DNA from: Pomphorhynchus laevis | Taxonomy: Eukaryota > Acanthocephala > Palaeacanthocephala > Echinorhynchida > Pomphorhynchidae | NCBI GenBank assembly: GCA_012934845.2 | Contig: WNNJ02002353.1 | Coordinates: forward strand, 1-64,000 | Reading direction: 5' to 3' | Length of the DNA: 64,000 nucleotides | Shown: positions 1-10,360 of the stretch, piece after piece | How positions within the stretch are numbered: the stretch's first letter is position 1 | How the letters are laid out: every line of letters begins with the position of its first letter | Translations under genes and position numbers: made by a program | Notes under the pieces: generated by a model | Databases searched by the model: none | Seen by the model: the letters and a program-made list of their open reading frames with translations, nothing else | Told to the model about the DNA's origin: nothing

Positions 1-540
1 CTAGTTTCACCCATTTCATAAGTCCAACCCTCGATAGGAACGTGAAGAGTTAGATTGTGCGGAAAGAAGAATTCCTTTAGTAAATTAAGCTTCAGAGGGG
101 ATCTAGAAGAGGTAGCGTTGAAGTCACCGGCAACAACTATGGGTTTATCACGAGATGAGTTTAAGAGAATCTCAGACAACTCATTAATAATATCAGAAGC
201 GTCTAACGACGGCTTGAAGTAGCAGGCGATAATGACAATGCTCGGAGTGTCCAAATAAACTGAATTCTCGAATGTTTTGTAAGACCACTCACTAAAAGAA
301 CCATTGATTGCCAAAATAACACCTCCACTAGGTCGACCGCGATCACCAAGAGTGGCCAGAATTTCAAAGCAATAAAATGAGTTTAATTTTACCGGCGATG
401 TTGTGAAAGTCTCCAATAGAACTGCAATATCAAAGGAGGTCAAATAACTAGCAAATCCTTCATTCATAAGAGTTTCAAGACCTTCCACGTTAAATAATAA
501 AAGACGACGAAGGCAAGATTCTGACGCTGCACGAGGAAAA
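1..540 (-). CDS. LINE-C ORF2, N-terminal part (AP endonuclease), runs off the window
   Basis: On the minus strand this stretch reads without a stop from about 540 to position 1. It begins with an NVEGL-type first strand, as in LINE apurinic/apyrimidinic endonucleases. A GRPSGGV motif and a VVAGDFNA motif (the catalytic Asp/Asn strand) follow. APE domains nick target DNA to prime reverse transcription. It overlaps the end of the ORF1 upstream (464-1654) in another frame, the usual LINE layout, so the two belong to one element. The rest of the endonuclease and the RT would lie to the left of the window. No early stop was seen in the visible part, so this copy could be fairly intact. The exact start codon is uncertain. 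Confidence 0.7.
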
Positions 541-1654
541 GTTTGTGATTGTCATATGGGGGGGGCAACTGTGACTGCCCTATCCCATTTTCCCCAGTAG
601 ATGATTCCAAACGTGTTCCTAAGCGTACCACTTTATTGTTACGGATCACAAAGCGAACTGACGTATTGTTTTCCCTCGCCACCTTAAGTTGATCGAGAAG
701 GATGTTACGCGCATCACGTTCCGCTGGGGAGAGGTCAGCACTGACGTATACATTTTGGAAGAGCTCAGAGTCTTTTAAGCATCTTCCTCGCTTCAGAATT
801 AATGTACTAACCGCTTCGTTAGTTGTGAGTAAAAGCCAGGGTGGTGAATCACTCTTCTGAGCCCGAAAGCGGTGCACCCTAATCGAAATATTTTTGTCCA
901 GATGAATGTCCAACGATGCAAGCAACGCCTGAACATTCTCCACCTCATTAGAAGCAACCGGTAGACCTCGAATAATAACGTTACGAGCTCTACGAGCCTG
1001 TCGATCAACTTCCTGAATAACCTCGAGAGGAGGAGCATCCTTCGACAAACTATTGGCAGCTAGAACAGTTCGTGTGACCATACGTTGTACTACGTTGGAA
1101 AACGATAGAGGCTTGCCAACCGAAGTATCTGGATGACTTAGTACTGCGCTAACCCCTTTAGTCGATGGTCCCTCCGAAATGGCAAATAACTCTTTTATCT
1201 CGTGTTCAAGTGTTTCTATGCGTCTTGTGTTGTTTTGAGCTACGTCGATCAAATTCGAAACCTTCTTGGCAGCACACTGGTCGCATAAGAAGTCACGAAG
1301 AAAGTACTCTCTGGATACATTTCTTGGAGCTTTAACGGAAGAACGTAACAAACAACCCTCCGAAGAACATTCCATGAACAACGTGACGTAAATCTCGGTA
1401 TCAAGATGTAAACTGGGAACAACCTGGGAAGCAAGAGAAATAACTCTGTCCGAAAGACTTTCACTAGGAGCTGCAGGGTCTACTGTATCTAAGCATGGGG
1501 AACTCACAAGGCGATTACCACAACGTTGTGCCGGAAAGCAATCACGACAAGCTCTACCCGCCTTGACACACACACAATTCTTGCACACCGCATGCGGCCC
1601 ATTGCATGAACAACATCGATCTGGAACTGTCATTGTTGCTCCAAATTTGTGCAA
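464..1654 (-). CDS. LINE-C ORF1 protein: cysteine cluster, second zinc motif, RRM-like RNA-binding domain
   Basis: This 396-residue protein is probably the RNA-binding ORF1 chaperone of a CR1/Jockey-type LINE. Residues 14-45 hold a dense cysteine cluster (C14, C15, C17, C24, C27, C29, C36, C39, C45), arranged as CxxCxC-type steps that suggest metal binding. A second pair-wise motif follows, with CSSEGC near residue 94 and CDQC near 125. It resembles the motif in the LINE-B, LINE-D and LINE-A ORF1s in this window. A helical stretch around 140-160 could be a coiled coil. From about residue 225 a strand reading NVIIRGLP opens an RRM-like fold, followed by a basic C-terminal domain. The ORF is uninterrupted. 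Its 3' end overlaps the ORF2 start, and tandem repeats lie just upstream in what would be the 5' UTR. Molecular role is by family analogy. Confidence 0.75.
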   Translation of the reverse strand: MHKFGATMTVPDRCCSCNGPHAVCKNCVCVKAGRACRDCFPAQRCGNRLVSSPCLDTVDPAAPSESLSDRVISLASQVVPSLHLDTEIYVTLFMECSSEGCLLRSSVKAPRNVSREYFLRDFLCDQCAAKKVSNLIDVAQNNTRRIETLEHEIKELFAISEGPSTKGVSAVLSHPDTSVGKPLSFSNVVQRMVTRTVLAANSLSKDAPPLEVIQEVDRQARRARNVIIRGLPVASNEVENVQALLASLDIHLDKNISIRVHRFRAQKSDSPPWLLLTTNEAVSTLILKRGRCLKDSELFQNVYVSADLSPAERDARNILLDQLKVARENNTSVRFVIRNNKVVRLGTRLESSTGENGIGQSQLPPPYDNHKLFLVQRQNLAFVVFYYLTWKVLKLL

Positions 1655-1664
1655 GTAATCGCTC

Positions 1665-1925
1665 GTTGTCCACAGAAGTTCGATGTAGTGAACAGTCGAC
1701 GATTGTCGATATTAAAACGCAGTTTGATTGTATAAGTTCGTTGTAGTGAAACGAAGTTCGTTGCAGAAGTGCGGCGTAGAAGTTCGTTGTTAGAAGTTCG
1801 TTTATTCTCGAAGTGCGGAGTAGAAGTTCGTTTATTCTCGAAGTGGGCGTAGAAGTTCGCTGTGAAGTGGAGGTTCGTAGAAGTTCGTTATTCTCGAAGT
1901 GGGCGTAGAAGTTCGTAGAAGTTTT
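1665..1925 (-). repeat. Degenerate tandem repeats in the 5' UTR of LINE-C
   Basis: About ten copies of a GAAGTTCG core occur here, many within a larger unit reading roughly GTAGAAGTTCGTTATTCTCG followed by AAGTGGGC. The array lies directly upstream of the minus-strand ORF1, where LINE promoters sit. Short iterated monomers at a LINE 5' end often carry promoter activity in other families; that function is inferred here. The repeats are imperfect in length and spacing. Confidence 0.6.
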
Positions 1926-2040
1926 TAAGTATTTAACAATCAAGACAATTTTAGTGTATTTACTTTAGATCTCAAATGTAAGATTTATAATAACCAAGAC
2001 TTATGCTATTATAAGTCTTAATAAGACTTATAATAAGACT

Positions 2041-3090
2041 TAATGACGGGAGATCATTTCAGGTGAGGGTTGGCAATAGCATGTCTTCTACTAGGTTAGT
2101 TAAATCCGGAGTTCCGCAAGGTACAGTCCTTGGTCCCTTGCTTTTTATTATATTTCTCAATGATCTTCTGTTACGCATAAACAGTCCCTGCCTGGCATTC
2201 GCAGACGATGTGAAAGTGTGGTGCGATAGCATCTCAGATCCTGATGGCCGGCATCTACAACATGATCTCCAGACAATCTATGACTGGAGCAGTGCTACCG
2301 GTATGACCATAAATGTAGATAAGTGCGTTCATATGAAACTCGGCAAATGTAAATCTAATCATAAATTCTATTTAGGATGTTATAAGCTTCACAACATTTC
2401 TGTTCATAGAGACCTAGGGATTATTTTGAATAACGACCTTAAAACACGACCGAATACCGATTATATCTACGGTAAAGCCATGAAGGCCTTGTATTGTATT
2501 AAGAACACATTTAGTAAGCTGCATCCAAAATTATTTAAGCATCTCTACTGTGCGTTAGTCCGTCCGCATGTGGAATACTGCATCGCATCAACTTTTCCAT
2601 CCACCAAGGCTGAGATGAAAAAGACCGAGTCGATTTTACGTAGAGGAACCAAACTTTGCATTACATCTCTTTATTCTTACAATGAGCGCCTAGCTTGCTT
2701 AAAAATGACTCCAACGGCCCAGAGGCTACTATATTTAGATCTTGTAGCGATGTGGCATTTGGTTCGTGGAAAAGAGGGGTTCCCATCCAATTCGATAAAA
2801 TTGAGAAATTCGCGTCGCAGAGGTCACTCCCTTACGTTATTTAAATTCCCCCATGGCAAAATAAGGAGTGTGAGTAGGCTTTCCCACCGCGCATTGAATG
2901 TTTGGAATTCGCTGCCTGAAGACGTCGTCAATGCTACTAGCAATAGACACTTCAAGAAGATGCTGCTGAAGTGGATTGTGAACTCTAATTTGGATTCGTG
3001 GATGTATTTTAATTGATATTTTAAAATGTAATTTGTGAACAGTTGGAACAGCCATTTGCGGCTAGTAACTTGTACACTATAATAATAAGA
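2041..3090 (+). mobile_element. LINE-B-like element, 5'-truncated 3' end
   Basis: A CR1-like LINE fragment that begins inside the RT and runs to the 3' end, the usual outcome of incomplete target-primed reverse transcription. The coding part (2063-3016) is one open frame. The 3' UTR contains a short hairpin (AGCC..GGCT type, here CAGCCATTTGCGGCT) and ends near an ATAATAATAA stretch at about 3085. Just left of it (1990-2045) lies a run of AAGTCTTA/TAAGACTT repeats that is not part of the element. Confidence 0.75.
2063..3016 (+). CDS. LINE-B-like ORF2, C-terminal half (RT palm, thumb and C-terminal domain)
   Basis: The 317-residue frame starts just before the RT motif GVPQGTVLGPLLF and includes the catalytic box FADDVKVW. 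It continues through the thumb (RDLGIIL) and the conserved CR1 C-terminal region (LVRPHVEYC, ERLACL, ALNVWNSLPEDV). The endonuclease and the first RT motifs are missing because the copy is 5'-truncated. The Met shown is simply the first in the open stretch, not a native start. Full-length relatives in the window (49317-52283) have 988 residues, so about one third remains. It cannot retrotranspose on its own. Confidence 0.75.
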   Translation: MRVGNSMSSTRLVKSGVPQGTVLGPLLFIIFLNDLLLRINSPCLAFADDVKVWCDSISDPDGRHLQHDLQTIYDWSSATGMTINVDKCVHMKLGKCKSNHKFYLGCYKLHNISVHRDLGIILNNDLKTRPNTDYIYGKAMKALYCIKNTFSKLHPKLFKHLYCALVRPHVEYCIASTFPSTKAEMKKTESILRRGTKLCITSLYSYNERLACLKMTPTAQRLLYLDLVAMWHLVRGKEGFPSNSIKLRNSRRRGHSLTLFKFPHGKIRSVSRLSHRALNVWNSLPEDVVNATSNRHFKKMLLKWIVNSNLDSWMYFN

Positions 3091-3222
3091 GCAAAATAGT
3101 CGCTTGAACATTGATGGACTTATCCGATCAAAAGACTTGAAAATCATCCATAAAATACGATAGCCTCGATTACAAATATATCTAGTGTGGACATTAGTTT
3201 TTAAGCTACTCGTCATCATCAA
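3091..3222 (-). repeat. Short inverted copy of the LINE-D RT region
   Basis: These 132 bp are close to the reverse complement of about 12411-12540 inside LINE-D. Both encode the stretch around SSLKTNVHTRYICNRGYRILW, with only a few differences. The fragment abuts the 3' end of the preceding LINE without any LINE tail of its own. A template switch or DNA-level copying therefore explains it better than an ordinary insertion. Confidence 0.7.
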
Positions 3223-3953
3223 CTAGGGTTGTGCGGACTCTGATCACAACCCTTCAGGCTTGTGGACAATGCTAGGATAAACAAGAGAAGAATTTAAACT
3301 AGCACGTTATCTACAGGGCATCGAAGTTGCTATGAGTTGATTAAAAAATTGAAATACAATGTTGCGTGTATAACAATGGAATAAGTTCTGCCGCAATATT
3401 TTTATTTACCCGGAGAAAATCCGGGTAAATAAAATCAGATTAAATTTCAAATAATTCAATATTTTATAAATATATTGATATTTAATATACACAGTGTTAG
3501 AATGAACTGATATTAAAAGTAGGTAAAATATATTGAATAAGTAGAGAGTACGATTGTCTGATTAATTTTGTGTTAAAATGAGTGGTAAAATTAATACTTA
3601 TAAAATACGATGTACATGTTTAATTTCGACAATAAGCAAAAGTCTACAATACCGAAAATATCGTGCAATAAATTTGTATTATTATTATCGTGCGAACATT
3701 TTATATTTTGCAAAAAAATAATAATAATTACTAAATCTTTATCTCTAAATATATAAATATATCCTTACGCATGAAATATATAGTAGGTACGATCTCGCGC
3801 ACAACAAAACTGTAAAGAATAACGATGAAAACAATGTTTTTGATTTGTGCTCGTCATTGATATTATTATTTCGACAAACAGACGAGCAAAGCTCATAGTT
3901 GCACAGTTAAAAAAGAAAAAGTAAAGAAAAAAAGGAATATTCACAAACAAAAG
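3223..3953. other. AT-rich stretch without a recognised gene
   Basis: Only short chance frames were found. The one clear structure is the perfect hairpin at 3400-3434. AT-rich runs and ATATAAATATAT motifs occur near 3740-3780. No coding or element signature was seen. Confidence 0.5.
3400..3434. repeat. Perfect 14-bp inverted repeat (hairpin)
   Basis: TTTTATTTACCCGG at 3400-3413 is matched by its reverse complement at 3421-3434, with a 7-nt loop. It could be the end of a small foldback element, a terminator-like structure or chance; nothing adjacent decides. Confidence 0.5.
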
Positions 3954-4707
3954 TCAAAAAAGTTCATGTTTGAATGCTGAAACCAATCTTGAGTTGACAA
4001 TTTCTTCACTTAATCGGTTCCACTTACCTACGATTCGGTGTCCAAATTGTACAGTTTTAGAGCGTATAACTCGGCGATGGGCTAAAGTAAAATTGTGTCC
4101 ACGCAAAGCCCGACTTTTCCGAACAGTCATCAATTCTCTTAAGACGTGATTTCCCTTGTGTAAAGCTTCCCATGTTGAACACATATCTAGCCGAAACCGA
4201 AGGTCGCTTATAAAAACCATACCAAGTTTTTTAGCCTTTTATTAGAAGGTAAAGCTTTAATTGAATTTACGAGCTTTGTTGCTCGGCGCAGCACATTTTC
4301 AATTCTACTTTTTTCGTATACTGTTCTTGGGAACGAACATTGTGATGCATATGTAAGATGACTGATCACAAATGCGTTGGCGAGTGCTCTAAATGAAAGT
4401 GAACTCAACACACTCAAAGTTCTACGAATCATTCCAACCATTCGATTTGATTTTGAGCAAGCCAACTCAGTATTCCAACTAGTTGAAAAATCATTCGCAG
4501 CTACTATTCCAAGGTCGCTAAGACGACTTACTACTTAATGTTCTTATCCTCAAGATGATAAGTTGGATAAACACTATGACTGCGTGATTGTAAACGCATA
4601 CAAGCACACTTCGATATATTCAGTGACAGACCATTTATATAAGCCCAGTTGGAAATGCTGTCGATATTCGATTGAACAAGCACCGTGTCCGAATCTGACC
4701 GGATAGC

Positions 4708-5626
4708 CTACCAAATTTTTAGGTCGTCTGCATATAAGAGAGAGAGTGAGTTCAAAATGGAAGGAAGGTCATTAATGAAAATACAGAATAACAATGGGCC
4801 GAGGACCGAACCCTGCGGAACTATAACATTGACCGGATAAGGATCAGAAAGAGAACCATTTACAACAACCTGATAGAATCTGTTAGATAAAAATTCTTTT
4901 ATCCAGCGAATAATAAGTGGATCAATGTTTAATGCACGCATTTTCTGAATCAAGATGTCATGTGGAACCATATCAAACGCTTTTGAAAAATCAAAAAATA
5001 CTATATCAACATCAAAGCCCTTATCAACTAACGAACCCCAGCTATTCTGGGCAATCAAGAGATTAGTGGTTGTTGACCGATCCCTTCGAAATCCATGTTG
5101 ATTGTTACACAATAATTTGTTGGATTCTAGATAAGCGCTTAGAATGCGGTATATTATCCTTTCCAAAACTCGACAGAATACACACGTTAGACTTATCGGG
5201 TGATAATTTTCAACTGAAGATGGAATCACCTTTCTTCAAAACGGGCCTTATCAACGAAAGTTTCCAATTCATCGGGACACAACCGAAGTACAAGGAGGCG
5301 ACACAAATCCAATATAGTGGTATGCCGATAACATCAGCGATATTCTTGAGAAATACCGGTGGTAAACGATCAGGACAAATAGAACCTGACGATTTAAGCC
5401 GCTTGAGCTCTAGCACTACATCATTAACAGAAAACATCTGAAGAATGTTTATATTCGATGGACAGTACGAGGCATAGGTGACGGAGGGGGATTTACGAAC
5501 TCCTATGCAAAAATGTTGAGCGAAAGCATTCACTATGTCATCATATTTAATCAATGTGCAACCATCAGTATCAACAAGTGAACCAATGTGTTTATTTTTG
5601 TTGTTGAAATTAGCATAATTGAACAC
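4708..5626 (-). pseudogene. LINE-E reverse transcriptase core
   Basis: Two overlapping frames (5626-5210 and 5229-4708) cover the RT fingers and palm. The first has SGSICPDRLPPVFL and WKLSLIRPVLKKGD. The second has [56 protein letters not shown] and the catalytic YADDLKIW. The order matches CR1/Jockey RTs. One frame change separates the halves. The thumb continues in further broken frames toward 3954. Confidence 0.75.
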
Positions 5627-5739
5627 GGATTTAGGATTATGAATTACATTTGAGCAATTTTCTCTTCAAACTGACATTGTTTGAAGCGTTTAAGAAATGT
5701 GAACCGAATCAATACTATTATTAGAAAACAACTGGAATT

Positions 5740-6748
5740 TCATTTTTTTAATTTTAAAGCATTCTTTAACTCTTTGTCAAACCAAGGTTTATGGTGTATA
5801 CGATTTGCAACGGTTTTACGGGGCGAAAATCGTATGAGTAATTCCTTAAGGGTGGCTTCTAACTGATAGCATGCCTTATCAACCCCAACATAAAACGGAC
5901 TGAGCCATGAAATACTTAATAGATTCTGACGCACAAGTTCGAAGTTAGTTTTAAAATAATTTAAAGAATTCTGTTGTAATCTACAAGCTGAAGGACGTGT
6001 AAAATCTGAGTAGAAATTGAGAACACAGTGATCTGACCTACCCAAAGGATCGGAAAGCGTAACTTTGTGTATTGTATTTATTCGATGTTAGACAAATATC
6101 AAGTATCGATCGATTTTCTTGGGAAAATCGGGTAAATTTTGAAACATGTTGGGTAAGGTTTAGCGAGTTAATCATATCAAGAAATAATGATTTAGACGGA
6201 CTACACATGAAAGATGTGTAGGTGTTCCAATCTACTGTCGCTAAGTTTATATCACCAACTATAAAAAGATTTGGTTTGGAACCAAACTCTAGAATGTAAT
6301 CGATCAAGCAACACACATCTGAAGTGAGATTGATATAGATTAAGCCAAAAGTCACTGAACAAAGGGTAGGAAGAGACACACTACCCCACAATAACTCGAT
6401 TCCATCGGACGCTCGTACATCTAGCAATTTAAACACTAAACTATTATGCACGTAGAGAATCACTCCACCACCCTTGCAGATAGATCTGTCAACTCGATAA
6501 GATGTATAATTTTCAATCCAGATCTCAATATCAGTAATTCTATCATGAAGCCATGTTTCAGTAATAGCAACTAATAGCGTATGCGAATTCTCAATGCGGA
6601 GTTTTAATTCGTCAATTTTTGGAAGAAGACTACGGGCTTTTGTATATAATAACAAACATTCCAAGCTTAAGGGTAGAGTCTGCTGAGCCAACGATATCGG
6701 TATGTATGACTGATAATCCTCGCTACGTCGCTCAAGAGCCGACCACAA
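5740..6748 (-). pseudogene. LINE-E AP endonuclease domain
   Basis: The frame 6748-6038 encodes most of an APE-type endonuclease (AITETWLHDRITD, GGGVILYVHNSL, FIVGDINLATVDW). The frame 6045-5740 overlaps it by 8 bp and supplies the last motif (GRSDHCVLNF) and the linker to the RT (HKPWFDKELKNALKLKK). The break falls within the endonuclease, between the DICLTS region and SDH, so no active enzyme is expected. Upstream sequence to about 6.9 kb shows no ORF1. Confidence 0.7.
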
Positions 6749-6943
6749 TGGGGAGGAGTAATGGACAATATTTCTTATTCCACATATGAAATATTTGAAA
6801 TTACCAATGACATCTGAGCGGCGGAGGAAGGATTATATGATCTACCTGTATGTGTCACTAAGAATATGTGTCATTTTAGAATATTTGTCATTTTAGAATA
6901 GTATTTAGTACATGTAAGACTTTTGAGAAATATAAATTAAAAA

Positions 6944-8411
6944 AGGATTTATTTTAAAGTGGCAAATGCGTGCCAGCGCACGCTTACATGACCACAACAA
7001 AACAAGACTGTGAATCAGGTGTCGAGAAGGTGTGAACGGAGGAGGTGTTTGAATGTGATAAAGGAGGGGGAGCGGTGGACGTCGAGAGGGAGTTGATTCC
7101 AGGCAAGTGAGGCGGCGACGAGGAAGGATCGGAGACCATAGTTGTTGGAGTAATTGGGAACGTAGAGTAAGAGGGTATGACAGGAACGAAGTGATAGCGA
7201 GGTGGGGCGAGTATCGTCTAAGAAATGAAGGTTGATAAACGATGGGGAGCCGACAGCGATGAGATGAAAAGTAACGAGAAGGCGGAGTTTGATGCGGATG
7301 TGGATGGTGGGCTAGCAAAGTTGGGCAAGATATGTGGATGTGTGGTCGAAGCGACGGAGACGATAGAGCACTCGAACGGCGATGTTGGTTATTCGTTGTA
7401 GGGGTAGGATGATGGATTTTGGAGAGTTGGCGAAAAGGCTAAGGCAGTAATCGATTTTAGGGAAAAGAAGCGATGAAAGAAGAGACATACAAGAACGGAA
7501 GTCGATAAGGGAGCGGATACGGCGGATGTCACGGAGAATTAAGTTAGATGAGCGGACCTTGTCACGGACGAAGGGTTAAAGGGAAAGGTGATCATTAAAA
7601 TGGAAGCCTAAGAAAGTGAGATTGTGGACTATGGGGATGATCGATGAGGCAAAATATACAGTGGGGGAAGATATGTTTGATTTACGGGGGAGGATCCACA
7701 TTATTTTGGACTTTTCGTTGGAGAGACGTTTGTAGATAGAAGAAAGACAGTTGGAGGCAGAAATGCCGATATCGTGTATGCGATGTGCGGGTGCATGATC
7801 ATAGATTAGAATGTCATCGGCGTATTGCATGACGTTAAAGGAGTAAGGTTTGATAAACGGAGAGAGATCGCCAAGCAGAAGAGAGAAAAGCAGGGTACCT
7901 AGGACTGAACCTTGTTGGACCCCGCAAAAAATAGGGATGGGAGGGGATGATGATGAATTAGAACAGTCGCAAAAGAAACGGTCGGATAGATATGAGGCGA
8001 ACCATGCTACGGAGGAGGAAGAAAAGCCGTAATCATAACGAAGGCGAGAAAGGAGGACGGAGTGGTCGACAATGTCGAATGCGGAGAAGAGGTCGAGGGA
8101 GATATAACACTATATAGAGCCTTGTCTCGAGAAATGAGTAAGTCGTTGTACACTTTTATGCATGCGATTTCTGTCGAGTGATTAGAGCGGAAAGCGGATT
8201 GGAAAGGAGGGTACAGATTGGATGAGGAGAGATAAGCGTTGATTTGTATTAAGATGAGGCGTTCTAAGAGCTTAGAAAGAGTAGGGAGTAGTGAAATACG
8301 GCGATAGCTAGAAAGAAGGGAGGGGTCGAGCGATTGTTTCTTAAGGAGGGGACGAACGATTGCGGATTTCCAGTGTGAAGGGAAGATACGACTGCGGATG
8401 AAATTACTCAA
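6944..8411 (-). mobile_element. LINE-A fragment (RT to 3' end), 5'-truncated
   Basis: On the minus strand the fragment starts with RT sequence (8411-8007: WKSAIVRPLLKKQSLDPS, YRRISLLPTLSKLLERLI, FQSAFRSNHSTEIACIKVYNDLL). It continues with the catalytic box MQYADDILIY and KIMWILPRKSN (7830-7576) and ends with the C-terminal region. The 3' UTR carries the family hairpin GCGTGC-GCTG-GCACGC followed by ATTTGCCAC and an AAAATAAAT end near 6944. Frames are broken in at least three places. The HSTE and SRDK style of RT places the family in the L2/CR1 group. Confidence 0.8.
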
Positions 8412-9060
8412 CGTTTGCTATAAAACAATTACAGAGAAAAACTAATTTCCATATTTTTATGTATACAGGGCTTTGACCGTTTTCCTAATTTCTACGACAA
8501 ACAGCCTATTGTCTAAATGACCTGCCAATGCATAACTGCAACCACACAATATTTTGGACGTAAAATGTTCAACTGGCAAAGGAAGTATGCATTTAGGAAA
8601 ACGTTTTTAGGTGAAGCGAATTTGGATTGACAGATAACGTCATAGATTATTTAAAAAACCTGAATTACTCAAAAACAGAATTTTGTTGTCTAACAAAACT
8701 TACATGTAATTTTTATATGCAAAGTACCAATTCACTTGAGTCTTTATTATTTTAGTGGATACTGTCATCAAATACAAAATATTAAATCTTACTATAAAAG
8801 TGATTAAAAATACAAACGTAATCGGGAATCATGTAATAAAATGGAGTTTTACTATAAAATGAAGTTTGAAATTCTTAGCTGCTAACTAATAACTACTTAC
8901 TATAAATAACATACAAAGAAAATATAAGAAAATTTATAATAGAAGAAAATTAATAATAGAAGAAAATGTATAACTGTTCTAGCAAATTACACAAATTACA
9001 AAATTAAGAAGCCAGGAAGATTGTAAGTTTTGAGCTTGGAAATTACGCAGTGGTGAAACA
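8412..9060. other. AT-rich gap without a recognised gene
   Basis: This lies between the truncated 5' end of the LINE-A copy and the first readable part of LINE-D. No LINE protein motif was found on either strand. The right-hand part could be 5' UTR of LINE-D, but nothing marks its start. Confidence 0.4.
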
Positions 9061-9937
9061 TTTATTTGTCGTTTGATTTCAGTCAGCTCACTCTCAAGAG
9101 CAAAAAATATTTACAAAAAATATTTACAGCTTAAACACACAAAATTCAAACAAACTACCTACAAATGGGATCAAAATCTCGTAAACGAAGACAAGAGAAG
9201 ACAGGCACGACAATGGAAAAGACAAAAAATCCTCCGAAGTACACAACACAACAAGTTTGTTGTGACTCCTTGGGTTGTGATTTCTAAACAATCGTCTCAA
9301 TTCAGGAGTCCGAGCAATCGGCTATGTGTGATAAGAAATTTATTTGTGGATATTGCAGCGCTTCGATTTTATTGCGAAATATCTCAAGGATCACACCGAA
9401 TAATTCCGATATCATATTTGCTGCTGATACGTCCAGATAATCCAATGATGTTCACTCCGTTGGTTGGAGTTGTGCAGCACTTAAAGATGTAACTCAGACG
9501 AATGATCTATCGAGTGAAGATTGTCAATTATGTCAAGTCAGGATATTGTGTCTAATCATACCTATGATGGGGACCTAAGAGATACAAAAAACACCAGCCC
9601 TATACTCCCAGATGATATGATATCGAATTTCACAATTAGTAAAATCATGTCTAGTCTGGGTATGGAAACTGAGTTGGAAATTTTAATTACTAAAGAAGCT
9701 ATCAATTCCATTAGCAAGTTACGATCCACATACCCTACCTCACCTTCTCTCACGAAGCAATGAGATAACAATGATATAGACTCTCATTGTATCGAAATTC
9801 CACACCAGGTTGCAATCGAGGGTGAACAGTCTAGAAAAGTTTTCAGTCAGATATTCTCTCAACGACAAACTGATCCACTAAATAGTCACAGGTCATTCTT
9901 ATCCAGCAGGTTTAATGAATCTTCCCGGGATCGGTGT

Positions 9938-10360
9938 TTGATTATTACGAACATTCTCGAGTCGTCGTCTGATGTGGCTCAAACTCGAGTAGACTATGAT
10001 GTTGAACAATTCCAAAAAATATTGAGAGTTATTATTTCTCCAGAAGATCCATATATTTCAGAAGTTCGCCCTATTGCGATATTTAGGATAGGCCGTCGCA
10101 ACAATCTTGAAGAACGTTCTCGTTTGATGAAAGTTGTCTTTCGTACATCCTCAGTGGTCCGTGAGTTGTTAAAACGCAGATCTAAACTGAGGCAGTCCCC
10201 ATTTCGATTGTTGACAGATATGCCTTTCGCTGAGCGTTGTCTCTGGCGTGTTGCTCGGACCGAGCTAAATGCTCGGATAGAATCTGGAGAAACTGATCTG
10301 CATATTGTAAATTTTCGGGTAGTTCGGTGTCGTCTACAATTGAGATGGCCCCCGCTATGA
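9938..10360 (+). CDS. LINE-D ORF1, RRM-like and C-terminal domain
   Basis: This 140-residue frame encodes the second half of the LINE-D RNA-binding protein. An RRM-like first strand lies just upstream and at the start (CLIITNILESSS). A DYDVEQFQKIL helix, IFRIGRR, RLMKVVFR and the closing helix ARTELNARIESGETDLHI follow. The last part lines up closely with LINE-B ORF1 (KAELHYRLQNGESNLCIRNF). The N-terminal half lies upstream in other frames. The stop codon (10358-10360) overlaps an ORF2-frame ATG as ATGA, the same junction as in LINE-B. Confidence 0.65.
   Translation: MIITNILESSSDVAQTRVDYDVEQFQKILRVIISPEDPYISEVRPIAIFRIGRRNNLEERSRLMKVVFRTSSVVRELLKRRSKLRQSPFRLLTDMPFAERCLWRVARTELNARIESGETDLHIVNFRVVRCRLQLRWPPL

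Larger units (their letters stand above)
3954..6748 (-). mobile_element. LINE-E, CR1-like, degenerate near-full ORF2
   Basis: Read on the minus strand, this gives the endonuclease (6748-6038), the linker (6045-5740), the RT (5626-4708) and the CR1 C-terminal region (4465-3954) in the right order. They sit in at least five overlapping frames, so the copy has accumulated several frameshifts. Recognisable motifs are ITETWLHD and VGDINLATVDW (endonuclease), GRSDHC (endonuclease C-terminus), [30 protein letters not shown] and YADDLKIW (RT). No ORF1 was found upstream, so it is probably 5'-truncated at about 6.75 kb. The 3' boundary near 3.95 kb is not sharply visible. Confidence 0.75.

Noticed and set aside
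6905-7318. A 137-residue Pro/His/Arg-rich minus-strand frame as a proline-rich protein
   Set aside because: It is an off-frame reading of the LINE-A C-terminal region and recurs in the other copies (14882-15070, 43188-43748, 61096-61317).
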